Virus record (IMG/VR): IMGVR_UViG_3300023179_000321
Location: 1 to 32,676 of that record
DNA length: 32,676 bases
Source: a virus
Direction: 5' to 3' (one strand)
Numbering within the stretch: the first letter of the stretch is position 1; each line of letters starts with the position of its first letter. A model generated the notes under the pieces. That model was not told the DNA's origin. It saw nothing but the letters and a program-made list of their open reading frames with translations, and did no database searches. Shown piece after piece: positions 6,504-13,389 of this stretch. A program made the translations under genes and the position numbers.

Positions 6504-7177
6504 CTAAATTTTGGTCCTTCTACCCAAATCACGATAGATTTTCTAATTCCTTTTGTTACAGGAGATACAGTATGTAAAAGAAAAGAAGGAAAGAGAATTA
6601 CTGTTCCTTTTTTCATAGGAACTTCAACAGGGTTTGATTCTAAAGAAGTATTGATATAAAAACTTCCTCCCTCAAAATCAATACCAGGATGATTAAGAAG
6701 CATAACGAGTGAGAGTTTTCTCATATCATCATTCTGCTTATCTTTGGAAATATTATCTAAACCCATATCCATGTGCCAATTATATGTTCCATTTTCATCA
6801 GCCCTATATTCTGAATATTGAAAAGATGAGTATCCATTCAAATCAAAGGAGTAAAAGTTTTCGTTTAAGTTTTCTATCAGGCCATTAAATCGGTCAAAAA
6901 TCCATATGTTTTCTTCGGTGGGTTCTACAAATGCAACATTGGATCTTCTAACATTCTTTCGCATATTTTCCATGCTTTTAGATAATTCTTCAGAATTTTT
7001 TTCTTCGGATGATCGTACACCAAAAGTCAATCCTGGTTCTAACTTACGATTTTTTTTCGTTAAAAATTCAATATTGGTAATTTCTTCATCGTTGAATACA
7101 TTATCCATCCAACACCAAGATCGCAGAAAATGTTTTCTTTCAAATGGGCTATTAGAAATTCTTTTATATCTACTCAT
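6500..7177 (-). CDS. 2OG-Fe(II) oxygenase, prolyl-4-hydroxylase/PiuC type
   Basis: With the ATG at 7177 the protein has 225 residues. The catalytic set is complete: H135-x-D137 in YNWHMDMG, distal H202 in FPSFLLHTVSP, and R212 for 2OG binding. The GGSFYI strand after the first motif and GTVILFPS before the distal His are typical of the prolyl-4-hydroxylase/PKHD group. The alternative ATG at 7201, which overlaps the gene 47 stop, has no ribosome site. The ATG at 7177 has AAAGG about nine bases upstream, so I prefer it. The gene is inserted between 47 and 46, and its stop overlaps the start of 46. The substrate (protein, DNA base or small molecule) cannot be inferred from sequence. Confidence 0.88.
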   Translation of the reverse strand: MSRYKRISNSPFERKHFLRSWCWMDNVFNDEEITNIEFLTKKNRKLEPGLTFGVRSSEEKNSEELSKSMENMRKNVRRSNVAFVEPTEENIWIFDRFNGLIENLNENFYSFDLNGYSSFQYSEYRADENGTYNWHMDMGLDNISKDKQNDDMRKLSLVMLLNHPGIDFEGGSFYINTSLESNPVEVPMKKGTVILFPSFLLHTVSPVTKGIRKSIVIWVEGPKFR

Positions 7178-7197
7178 AATTTTTAACCTTTCTACAT

Positions 7198-8271
7198 TCA
7201 ATCAAAAGACAAAGATTCTACATAAATTTCTTTCAGCAAATTCTTCAACTTATTTGCTTCTATATTATATAGGCCTGTGGACTCTTGCGAATCTACAAAA
7301 TTAAATAAAATTGTCATTGTGTCTTGAGCCTGATCAACTGCATCGCCTGTTGTTTCGGTAAAAGTTTCAGTAAAGTCCTCAACAATAGAAATGTCAATGG
7401 GCTCAACTTTATAAATTTCGTCTAATAACTTATCAAAAATATAAGGATTTTGTTTATTCAAAACAACAATTTTGATATAACATTCCCTATAAATTTCATA
7501 ATTTTTTTTCTTAATTTCTTCCAACGTTATTTTCGAATCATCATACACAATTTTATGAAAAATTTTATAAGGATTTTTAATGCTTTCAACTTTTAAAGTA
7601 TTTGTATCAAAAATATCAAAATATTTTTGATCACCATAGTCATTCCAAAATAATTCATAAGGAGTACCAACATATAAAATGTTTTCTTTCGTTGATCTTG
7701 TATGAAAATGACCACTGAAAACTTTCTCATAATTTTTTAAAATTTTATGATCACGGCCTTCATGAAACACCATACCTTTGATAACTTCACATCCTTGTAA
7801 TTCAAAATGTCCAGCACAAATTGAAGAGTTTGAGTTGTTTATAAACTCTAAAATTTCTTTCTCATTTTCTTTGCATATCCAAGGAATCATATCAATTTTT
7901 ACGCCATCAATTTCCAACGTTCCGTGTTTTTTCCAGAGAGTTACATTTTTATAGTCTTTCAGAAGAAGTTCTGGCGAATTAATCTCTACACTTTCTCTCC
8001 AAAAGATATCATGATTACCTATCAATGCATGTAATTTAATATTACGTTTTGCACACTCATCAAAAAAGTATCTGCGACTTTCTGTCAACGAAAGAAAATT
8101 GATATATTTTCTACGATCAAATAAATCGCCAAGTTGAATGATTGTTTCTATACCTTCCTTTTCTAGCGTAGGAAAAAATATTTTTGAATAAAACTTTTCG
8201 TAAAAAGAATGGAAAACTTTAGAATCATTTCTAACCCCAAAGTGCGTATCACCTAAAAAACAAATCTTCAT
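7198..8271 (-). CDS. 47: gp47, Mre11/SbcD-like recombination nuclease subunit
   Basis: The 357-residue protein is a calcineurin-type metallophosphoesterase. Its motifs, in order, are GDTHFG (D8, H10), GDLFDRR, GNHD, GHFELQG and SGHFHTRS, which together ligate two Mn ions. The C-terminal 130 residues form the capping and gp46-binding part. The length is near T4 gp47 (339). It is the nuclease partner of gp46 in end resection. The start overlaps the end of the 61-residue gene by 23 bases, and the ribosome site is weak. The gene order 55, small gene, 47 is that of marine T4-like phages. Confidence 0.95.
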   Translation of the reverse strand: MKICFLGDTHFGVRNDSKVFHSFYEKFYSKIFFPTLEKEGIETIIQLGDLFDRRKYINFLSLTESRRYFFDECAKRNIKLHALIGNHDIFWRESVEINSPELLLKDYKNVTLWKKHGTLEIDGVKIDMIPWICKENEKEILEFINNSNSSICAGHFELQGCEVIKGMVFHEGRDHKILKNYEKVFSGHFHTRSTKENILYVGTPYELFWNDYGDQKYFDIFDTNTLKVESIKNPYKIFHKIVYDDSKITLEEIKKKNYEIYRECYIKIVVLNKQNPYIFDKLLDEIYKVEPIDISIVEDFTETFTETTGDAVDQAQDTMTILFNFVDSQESTGLYNIEANKLKNLLKEIYVESLSFD

Positions 8272-8434
8272 GGGTTTTCTTTCTATGCCCTCTCGGCTCT
8301 CTTAAAGACCGATCAATTATATCACGAATATTTGACAAATGCAATCTTGCAGATTGTTTTAGATCGTATGGTGTTTTTTTGTCGTTTAGTATGTTTAACC
8401 AATGCTCAATTTGAGCCGGAATGGGCGTTTGCAT
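8249..8434 (-). CDS. Small protein between genes 55 and 47, unknown function
   Basis: This 61-residue protein has a helix-rich N terminus (QIEHWLNILNDKKTP, then LKQSARLHLSNIRDIIDRSL) and a basic C-terminal tail. It has no membrane segment. It is credible as a gene despite its size because it has a near-ideal ribosome site (GGAGGA, about six bases before ATG) placed inside the end of gene 55. It also bridges genes 55 and 47 by overlaps of 29 and 23 bases. The position suggests co-expression with the late sigma factor. I do not recognise the family. Confidence 0.75.
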   Translation of the reverse strand: MQTPIPAQIEHWLNILNDKKTPYDLKQSARLHLSNIRDIIDRSLREPRGHRKKTHEDLFFR

Positions 8435-9008
8435 GTGCTTCCTCCAAAAATGATTCTAGTGTTTCGCCTTTTTTCTTTTTCTTTACCTTTGCCTTTGCCT
8501 TTGGAACTTTATTCTTTTTATTGCTTTCAAATGTTTCGATAAAGTCACGAATAAATTCCTCACTGTACGAATCATGAAAAGCACCATTCAAATGTGTTAC
8601 CACAAACTCTTCACCATTGTTTTCAATCAACTGATTGATAACTTCATTTTCCATGTTTTTGTATTTGATGTACAGATGTTTCTTTTCTTTTTGAATTCTT
8701 CGCAAGAATGCATAGTAAATAATTTGTGTGAAGTAAGCAAATGGATTTTTAGATTTTTCTGGATCAAAGTTATCAATATATAAAAGGCAGTTTTCCACAC
8801 CATCGGAAACCATATCTTCTTTGAATGTGTAGTTTGCAAAGTTTGGCTTTCTTGCTAGATGAGTTGCAATTTTAAACAAACAATCTCCAATATAATTTGG
8901 AACTCTAGGGCGTTCTAAATTATTTTCCTTTGCATGTAGTACACCATTGCGAAACAGTGTCATCTCTTCTAAAAATTTTTCATTGTTTACATAGTGTTTT
9001 GTTGTCAT
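8406..9008 (-). CDS. 55: gp55, T4-type late-promoter sigma factor
   Basis: With the ATG at 9008 the protein has 200 residues (T4 gp55 has 185). The N-terminal YVNNEKFLEEM aligns with the T4 YVNNKELLQAI region. KEDMVSDGVENCLLYIDNFD followed by NPFAYFTQIIYYAFLRRIQKE corresponds to the sigma region 2-like part that recognises the TATAAATA late promoter and binds the polymerase core. The C terminus holds a Lys-rich linker, then TLESFLEE, resembling the T4 motif that binds the gp45 sliding clamp. It is followed by an extra tail of about ten residues. The ATG at 9032 lacks a ribosome site, while 9008 has GAGGT. It explains the late promoters seen in this window. Confidence 0.93.
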   Translation of the reverse strand: MTTKHYVNNEKFLEEMTLFRNGVLHAKENNLERPRVPNYIGDCLFKIATHLARKPNFANYTFKEDMVSDGVENCLLYIDNFDPEKSKNPFAYFTQIIYYAFLRRIQKEKKHLYIKYKNMENEVINQLIENNGEEFVVTHLNGAFHDSYSEEFIRDFIETFESNKKNKVPKAKAKVKKKKKGETLESFLEEAHANAHSGSN

Positions 9009-9024
9009 TTTAACCTCATTTTGT

Positions 9025-9058
9025 CTTGACATTCGCTTGACATATCCGTATAATACGG
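9025..9058. repeat. Direct repeat plus inverted repeat (operator-like) upstream of gene 55
   Basis: CTTGACAT occurs twice, at 9025-9032 and 9036-9043, one helical turn (11 bases) apart. It is followed by the inverted repeat CCGTAT-A-ATACGG at 9046-9058, which covers the -10 hexamer of the plus-strand promoter. This arrangement looks like a regulator-binding site, but no regulator can be named. Confidence 0.45.
9026..9054 (+). promoter_or_regulatory. Perfect sigma-70 consensus promoter on the plus strand
   Basis: TTGACA at 9026-9031, a 17-base spacer, and TATAAT at 9049-9054. Both hexamers and the spacer match the ideal. It points rightward, opposite to every gene in the window, so a transcript starting near 9061 would be antisense to the 126-residue gene and uvsW. 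It sits in the 60-base gap upstream of gene 55. Confidence 0.55.
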
Positions 9059-9068
9059 GTGTCCTGTT

Positions 9069-9449
9069 TTAATGAAGAGTATAGGATGTATTAGGTGTAA
9101 TACCTAGCTTAGTCATCAATTCTTCAATTTTTTCTAAATTAGGTTCAAAATCATCCGTTTGTTGTTTCATATCACCTTGTTCATGTTTTTCATAAAAATC
9201 GATGTAACTTTTTTTGAAATCATCATCGGGCTCAGAAACTGCAATAATACCATGCTTCATGATTCTAGATGGAATTTCGAAATCTGATATAGGATCCCAC
9301 TTCACCATCATAACACCCATTGATGAAGGTCCTTTTGGTGCTAGGATAATTCTGATTGGTCGATGTATATCAATATATGATCTAGATTCTTCAGTTATAT
9401 TTCCTATGATAATATCACCCGTTGAAAGTTTTATAATTTTACAAATCAT
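9069..9449 (-). CDS. Small beta-barrel-like protein (Sm-like?) between uvsW and 55
   Basis: This is a 126-residue protein. The first 85 residues are a run of predicted strands: MICKIIKLSTGDIIIGNI, then YIDIHRPIRIIL, MGVMMVKWDP and HGIIAVSEP. This pattern recalls an Sm/LSm-type small barrel, in which a residue-binding loop follows a TGD/E turn. It is a fold guess from pattern only. The C-terminal 40 residues are acidic and helical, around KSYIDFYEKHEQ. The start overlaps the uvsW stop as ATGA and has an AAAGGA ribosome site. Placement between uvsW and 55 suggests a role in replication, recombination or RNA handling. No catalytic residues are evident. Confidence 0.8.
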   Translation of the reverse strand: MICKIIKLSTGDIIIGNITEESRSYIDIHRPIRIILAPKGPSSMGVMMVKWDPISDFEIPSRIMKHGIIAVSEPDDDFKKSYIDFYEKHEQGDMKQQTDDFEPNLEKIEELMTKLGITPNTSYTLH

Positions 9450-10906
9450 AAATTTTCCTTTAATTTGATTGTATAAATTTTATATTCAAATTTTTCATCA
9501 TTGTATATTTTCATTCTTTCTATAAAATGGTTTAAAGTAAAATTTTTTCTACTCTTGTGTGTTATATCATCAGCAATATCATATAACGTTGCCACTTCTT
9601 TGTTTTCACCTAATCTTAATCCTCTACCAATTGATTGAAGTGTTCTAATCTTACTTTTACTTGGTGATGCAAAAACAATGTTATGCAGATTTCGAATATT
9701 GATACCTGTGGAAAATGTTCCGTATGACGCAACAATTATAGCATTATTTTGTTTTTCGGTCAATTGTCTGATGTATTCTCTTTCATCAACATCAACGCCA
9801 CCATGAACAAAAGAAACTTCTCTGTCTTTTGCAAGGGGCTGAATCATGTCATACAAAACTCTACCGTGCTTTTCTACAAGTTGAAACAGTATAAGGGTAT
9901 TACCTTTAAGACTTATTGCAAGATTTCTTATGAAACGATTTCTTTCATAGTTTGATACTAGATATTGTATTTCTTCTTGGTACTTATTATTTTTACATTG
10001 TTCACATGATTTTTCATCATGTTTCAGAATCAATGCTTTAATTTTAAATTTTGATAATTTTCCAGTATCAATTAATTCTTTTGTTGTCGTTACATTTAAT
10101 ACTTTACCGAAAAGCCCTTCTAGAACAAGCCTATGTGTTTGTGTACCGTCTAGTGTTCCTGTCAAACTAAATCTATACTTGCAATTTGTCATCTTTATTA
10201 AGATAGTTGTTAGTGATTTTGCTTTGAACAAATGTGCTTCATCACCAATGATGACATCATATTGATCAAACCATTCTTTAGGCATCTTATAAATGCTTTG
10301 CCATGTTGAAATGACAATTGGACATGAAGTATTTTTATCACTGCCTGCCATTATTTGATGAACATATTTATTGCTATTAAATCCATAATCTTCAAAATCT
10401 TTATACAACTGAGCAACTAAAGAAATGGTTGGTACAATGATTAAAGTTTTTGAATTGAACCATCGAGCAAGTAGATAGATGATTAATGATTTGCCTGATG
10501 CCGTTGGAGATACTAATAATGCTCTATTTCTTCGAACACATTTTACGAATGAATTAAGTTGATAATCCCTAACCTCAAAAGGAATGTTTAATGTATCAAT
10601 GAAATCTTTAGCTTCTTTTATGGAAAACTCATTTTCAGTAATTAGATTATCTTCAATTTCAAGTTCATAACCTCTTTCTTCTGCAAATTTTTGAATGTAC
10701 GGTAAAAGACCACAATAGATTTGTCTTGTCTGAAAATTGAAAAGACGAATTTTTCCATCCCAAATTTTATTGCGAAAAGCGGGCATGAATTTATAACCAG
10801 GAACATAGAACGTAAAATATTCATTCAATTCCATAACGTCAGAGGATTCACATCCGATATGCAGATAAACCTCATCTATCTTAGATACAAATAATTTATT
10901 GTACAC
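9446..10906 (-). CDS. uvsW: UvsW, DNA/RNA helicase of superfamily 2
   Basis: The 486-residue protein begins with the UvsW N-terminal domain (about 1-95). GYKFMPAFRNKIWDGKIRLF matches T4 GYRFNPRFRYGNWDGRIRL closely. Helicase motifs follow: the Q-motif-like RDYQLNSF, Walker A SPTASGKS at 133-140, DEAH at 222-225, SLTGTL, and motif VI QSIGRGLRLG. UvsW remodels branched recombination intermediates and unwinds R-loops, ending origin-dependent replication in T4. The start is GTG at 10906, supported by alignment of the N terminus with T4 UvsW, and overlaps uvsY by 11 bases. A CEQC pair at about residue 300 is not a known UvsW feature. Confidence 0.95.
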   Translation of the reverse strand: MYNKLFVSKIDEVYLHIGCESSDVMELNEYFTFYVPGYKFMPAFRNKIWDGKIRLFNFQTRQIYCGLLPYIQKFAEERGYELEIEDNLITENEFSIKEAKDFIDTLNIPFEVRDYQLNSFVKCVRRNRALLVSPTASGKSLIIYLLARWFNSKTLIIVPTISLVAQLYKDFEDYGFNSNKYVHQIMAGSDKNTSCPIVISTWQSIYKMPKEWFDQYDVIIGDEAHLFKAKSLTTILIKMTNCKYRFSLTGTLDGTQTHRLVLEGLFGKVLNVTTTKELIDTGKLSKFKIKALILKHDEKSCEQCKNNKYQEEIQYLVSNYERNRFIRNLAISLKGNTLILFQLVEKHGRVLYDMIQPLAKDREVSFVHGGVDVDEREYIRQLTEKQNNAIIVASYGTFSTGINIRNLHNIVFASPSKSKIRTLQSIGRGLRLGENKEVATLYDIADDITHKSRKNFTLNHFIERMKIYNDEKFEYKIYTIKLKENL

Positions 10907-11333
10907 CGTTAGTAAACTTTTTCCAATCTATTGCATTTTTAATTTGAAAGTTTCTTTGATTGATATTTTTGATCACTTCTTCTAAAAATGCGAGTTTTTC
11001 TTTTTGATTGACAATTTTAATGTTTAATTGTATAATGTCTTTGTCCGATTCAAGATACATATCAACTTCATTTTTCATCAATCGCTTCATAAAAGGTTCC
11101 CAATTTAACTCATCGAGTTCTTCTTGAGATAACTTTCCATTATAATATTCATACTTCTTTATGTTCAATTCTTTGCTAGAAAATTCAAGCGCCTTTAATT
11201 TTCTTCTTTCTTCAAAATACAATTTCAAATATTTAGAATGAAGTTCTGGAACTTGAATTGAAGCAATTCCTAGTTCTGTTGTATCAATTGGTGAATCTTT
11301 ACGCCATTCTTCAATTAGCTGATCTAATGTCAT
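10896..11333 (-). CDS. uvsY: UvsY, recombination mediator
   Basis: This 145-residue protein is close to T4 UvsY (137). It starts with MTLDQLIEEWRKDSPID, like T4 MRLEDLQEELKKDVFID. YYNGKL in the centre and ESDKDIIQLN (T4 SADKDVLKVD) in the second half are also shared. It is largely helical, with no cysteine or membrane segment. UvsY loads the RecA-like UvsX onto single-stranded DNA coated with gp32. A host-type promoter lies 33-61 bases upstream, so it is probably the first gene of an early/middle transcript that continues through uvsW and 55. A plus-strand promoter-like sequence lies inside the gene. Confidence 0.92.
   Translation of the reverse strand: MTLDQLIEEWRKDSPIDTTELGIASIQVPELHSKYLKLYFEERRKLKALEFSSKELNIKKYEYYNGKLSQEELDELNWEPFMKRLMKNEVDMYLESDKDIIQLNIKIVNQKEKLAFLEEVIKNINQRNFQIKNAIDWKKFTNGVQ
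11008..11036 (+). promoter_or_regulatory. Sigma-70 consensus promoter inside uvsY, antisense
   Basis: TTGACA at 11008-11013, a 17-base spacer, and TATAAT at 11031-11036 on the plus strand, all ideal. Transcription would start near 11043, run antisense through the beginning of uvsY and meet the uvsY promoter head-on. It falls in coding sequence, so it may be a by-product of codon choice. Confidence 0.4.
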
Positions 11334-11365
11334 GATATATCCACAAGTTATAATATATGATTGAA

Positions 11366-11394
11366 ATCATAACATAATTTCGGCAAGTTGTCAA
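11366..11394 (-). promoter_or_regulatory. Sigma-70-type promoter for uvsY
   Basis: On the minus strand: TTGACA at 11394-11389, a 17-base spacer, then TATGAT at 11371-11366 (one mismatch to TATAAT). It overlaps the stop codon of gene 3 and gives a leader of about 25 bases before uvsY. It marks the change from late to early/middle transcription. A short inverted repeat (TATGAT/ATCATA) overlaps the -10. Confidence 0.65.
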
Positions 11395-11906
11395 ACCGCT
11401 GAGAATTTATAGTATGTGTAATTAAACGTGACGGTAGATGTTAAAAAGTCTTGTCCTGAAGTTGTGGAAAAGTCAATCCCTCCTAAATCTACAGGAAATA
11501 ATTCTACAAAAGTAGCTTTGTAAATTGGATTATTTGAATTTGATTTTATGAATAGTGTTGCGTCTGATGTGATGTAGGTATCAGAACCTTCTGTTCCAGT
11601 TAAGTTGCCTACTTTATTGTTACCCTCTGGATTACCTAATTGTGTAATCCAATCATACATTTCATACCAAGAACGCATTTCTTCATCAACTATAAATGTA
11701 ACAATCAAATCAGGAAATGTTATAATCGTTCCTGGAATTTTTAATGCTACAGCAGGAGAATTAATAAATGACGATGTTAAAGTAATTCCTGGCAAATTGA
11801 CTGATTGTACAAAAAATGTCAGATTAGGTATTCTATCTAAAACAAAATCAAATTTATTATTTGAAAGAAAACTTTTATTAATAGGGTAAGTTGTAATTTC
11901 TGTCAT
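11391..11906 (-). CDS. 3: gp3-like tail completion / sheath terminator protein
   Basis: The 171-residue protein is close in length to T4 gp3 (176) and sits directly after gene 23, where marine T4-like phages have gene 3. The pattern FDFVLDRIPNLTFFVQSVNLPGI at about 19-41, then IPG and EEMRSWYEMYDWITQLGNP, is shared by tail-tube-type and tail-terminator proteins that form hexameric rings at the end of the tube. It is expected to cap the tail tube before gp15 joins. The late promoter TATAAATA lies 17 bases upstream, and the ribosome site is AAAGGAG. It could instead be a third tube-like paralogue, but position and size favour gp3. Confidence 0.75.
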   Translation of the reverse strand: MTEITTYPINKSFLSNNKFDFVLDRIPNLTFFVQSVNLPGITLTSSFINSPAVALKIPGTIITFPDLIVTFIVDEEMRSWYEMYDWITQLGNPEGNNKVGNLTGTEGSDTYITSDATLFIKSNSNNPIYKATFVELFPVDLGGIDFSTTSGQDFLTSTVTFNYTYYKFSAV

Positions 11907-11922
11907 ATAAACTCCTTTGCAT

Positions 11923-11930
11923 TATTTATA
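11923..11930 (-). promoter_or_regulatory. T4-type late promoter for gene 3
   Basis: Exact TATAAATA on the minus strand, 17 bases before the gene 3 ATG. It directly follows the terminator of gene 23, with only one base between them. Confidence 0.85.
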
Positions 11931-11931
11931 T

Positions 11932-11959
11932 AAAAAAAGAGGAGCCGTAGCTCCTCTTT
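11932..11959 (-). terminator. Rho-independent terminator after gene 23
   Basis: A perfect ten-base-pair stem (11936-11945 with 11950-11959) is closed by the four-base loop TACG. C(UACG)G belongs to the very stable UNCG class. A run of seven T residues follows on the minus strand. It ends the major capsid transcript 24 bases after the gene 23 stop. Confidence 0.88.
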
Positions 11960-11983
11960 AAAAACCGATCTGTGCCGGTTTAA

Positions 11984-13345
11984 TTACATCAAGTTTGTAA
12001 TGTTAATTCTACGATAGTAAATATTTTTATTAGCAAACGCCAATGTACCATCGGCAGCACTGGTTGCAAATGGATTCGCAACCATTCCATAACGTGTTTT
12101 GAAACCAATCTTTGGTTGGAATGTATCTTGACCAACTGCACGAACCATTTGAAGAGGAACATACGGACAGTAGAACAGGCCTGCATCAAATGCTGAGGTG
12201 CCTTTATAACCAACTGTTGCATAGTGAATGCCCGAAGATGCTGCAAAGTATGGATCAATATAAACACGAATACGACCATTCAAAACACCTGCAAATGTAT
12301 TGCCTGTGTCATCAACCTGTAGATTGTTTGCAAGTGCTGGAGTATAGTCAAGGACACCTGCCATCTGAAGTGCTGAAGCAACGTCTGATGAACAAATTAA
12401 AATGTTACCTTTTCCTCTACGAGTTGCTTTTGCAATCGCATTAGATTCGCGTTCAAGTTGGAACATCAAACCTTTAAATTTCTCAACTGACCAACGACCG
12501 TTAGCATCAACGTCGAGGTTGAAAGTGCCGGCAGATGCAACATTTTCTTGTGCGCCAATTGTAGCGGTGATGTTAATTTGGCGAACAACTTCGCGATTGA
12601 TTTCGGCAAGAATTTCTGTTGAAAGAATGTTAGCAAGTTCTTGTTCTGCATCAAGACCATGAACTGCCTTAAGATCCTGTGCAAGTTCCATTGTATATTC
12701 TGCTTTAAGCGCACGGCTCTTAGCAACAACAGAAATTTTTTCAATTGAGAAAGCCATTTCATTGAAGTTGTTTCCGGCAACGCCGTCACCCAGTGCTTCA
12801 GCTTGTGCTGTTGTCATGCCTGTGCCAACTGTATACTCTGTGCCTGCTGAGAGTGATGCTGGTGTTGCACCTGTTTGTAGAGTACCAATTGTATTCCCAC
12901 TATTTGTGGCGGCAAATGTAGTATTTGCTTCGTTAAACAATGCTTCAGTACCTGTTTGGCCTTGTCCTGCAACTGCATAGCGCGAACGCATTGCAAAGAT
13001 CAAGCCTGTTGGGCCCGTCATTGGTTGAACGCCGCAGATATCATAAGCAATTAAATTAGGTGCTGAACGACGAACCAGGCTGATCAGAACAGGGTCATAA
13101 ATGTCTATGCCGCCTGTGGTTGCATCTGAAGAAGAACCGCCCATAAAGTTTGTTGGTGCTGCTTCTGTAAGTAATGATGTTGGCGAACGATACCCGCCCG
13201 AGCCGTAAGCATCTTCGCGACAAGCAATTTCTTGATTTTCAAGAAGTTGTGCCGTGACCGCTCTTCTGTGTACGTCTTTAATTGCACCCAATTCAGAATG
13301 ATCCAGAACCGGTGCCCATTTTTTAATAAGATTTTCTACGCTCAT
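11984..13345 (-). CDS. 23: gp23, major capsid protein
   Basis: The 453-residue protein is shorter than T4 gp23 (521), as is usual in marine relatives. DPVLISLVRRSAPNLIAYDI followed by GVQPMTGPTGLIFAMRSRY is the hallmark region of T4-type capsid proteins. A likely prohead-protease site is LTE/A after E61, in SLLTEAAP, close to the T4 cleavage after E65. The removed part would be the amphipathic N terminus. The central part has low-complexity Gly/Thr/Ala segments, and the C-terminal half contains the A-domain-like YYCPYVPLQMVRAVG-type segment. The ribosome site AAAGGAG is strong and a late promoter lies 32 bases upstream. It is expected to be the most abundant product of the window. Confidence 0.97.
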   Translation of the reverse strand: MSVENLIKKWAPVLDHSELGAIKDVHRRAVTAQLLENQEIACREDAYGSGGYRSPTSLLTEAAPTNFMGGSSSDATTGGIDIYDPVLISLVRRSAPNLIAYDICGVQPMTGPTGLIFAMRSRYAVAGQGQTGTEALFNEANTTFAATNSGNTIGTLQTGATPASLSAGTEYTVGTGMTTAQAEALGDGVAGNNFNEMAFSIEKISVVAKSRALKAEYTMELAQDLKAVHGLDAEQELANILSTEILAEINREVVRQINITATIGAQENVASAGTFNLDVDANGRWSVEKFKGLMFQLERESNAIAKATRRGKGNILICSSDVASALQMAGVLDYTPALANNLQVDDTGNTFAGVLNGRIRVYIDPYFAASSGIHYATVGYKGTSAFDAGLFYCPYVPLQMVRAVGQDTFQPKIGFKTRYGMVANPFATSAADGTLAFANKNIYYRRINITNLM

Positions 13346-13376
13346 AGTTTTCTCCTTTGAGTATTTTGTTTTAATT

Positions 13377-13384
13377 TATTTATA
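13377..13384 (-). promoter_or_regulatory. T4-type late promoter for gene 23
   Basis: Exact TATAAATA on the minus strand in the gap between genes 22 and 23, 32 bases before the gene 23 ATG and followed by an AAAGGAG ribosome site. Confidence 0.88.
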
Positions 13385-13389
13385 AAAAT

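Noticed and set aside
9214-9468. Plus-strand 84-codon frame downstream of the plus-strand promoter
   Set aside because: It starts with TTG, has no ribosome site and mirrors the well-formed 126-residue gene. A non-coding antisense RNA is more likely if the promoter is active.
12112-13287. Several plus- and minus-strand frames of 60-110 codons within gene 23
   Set aside because: They are out-of-frame readings of the major capsid gene with Gln/His/Leu-heavy composition and no ribosome sites.
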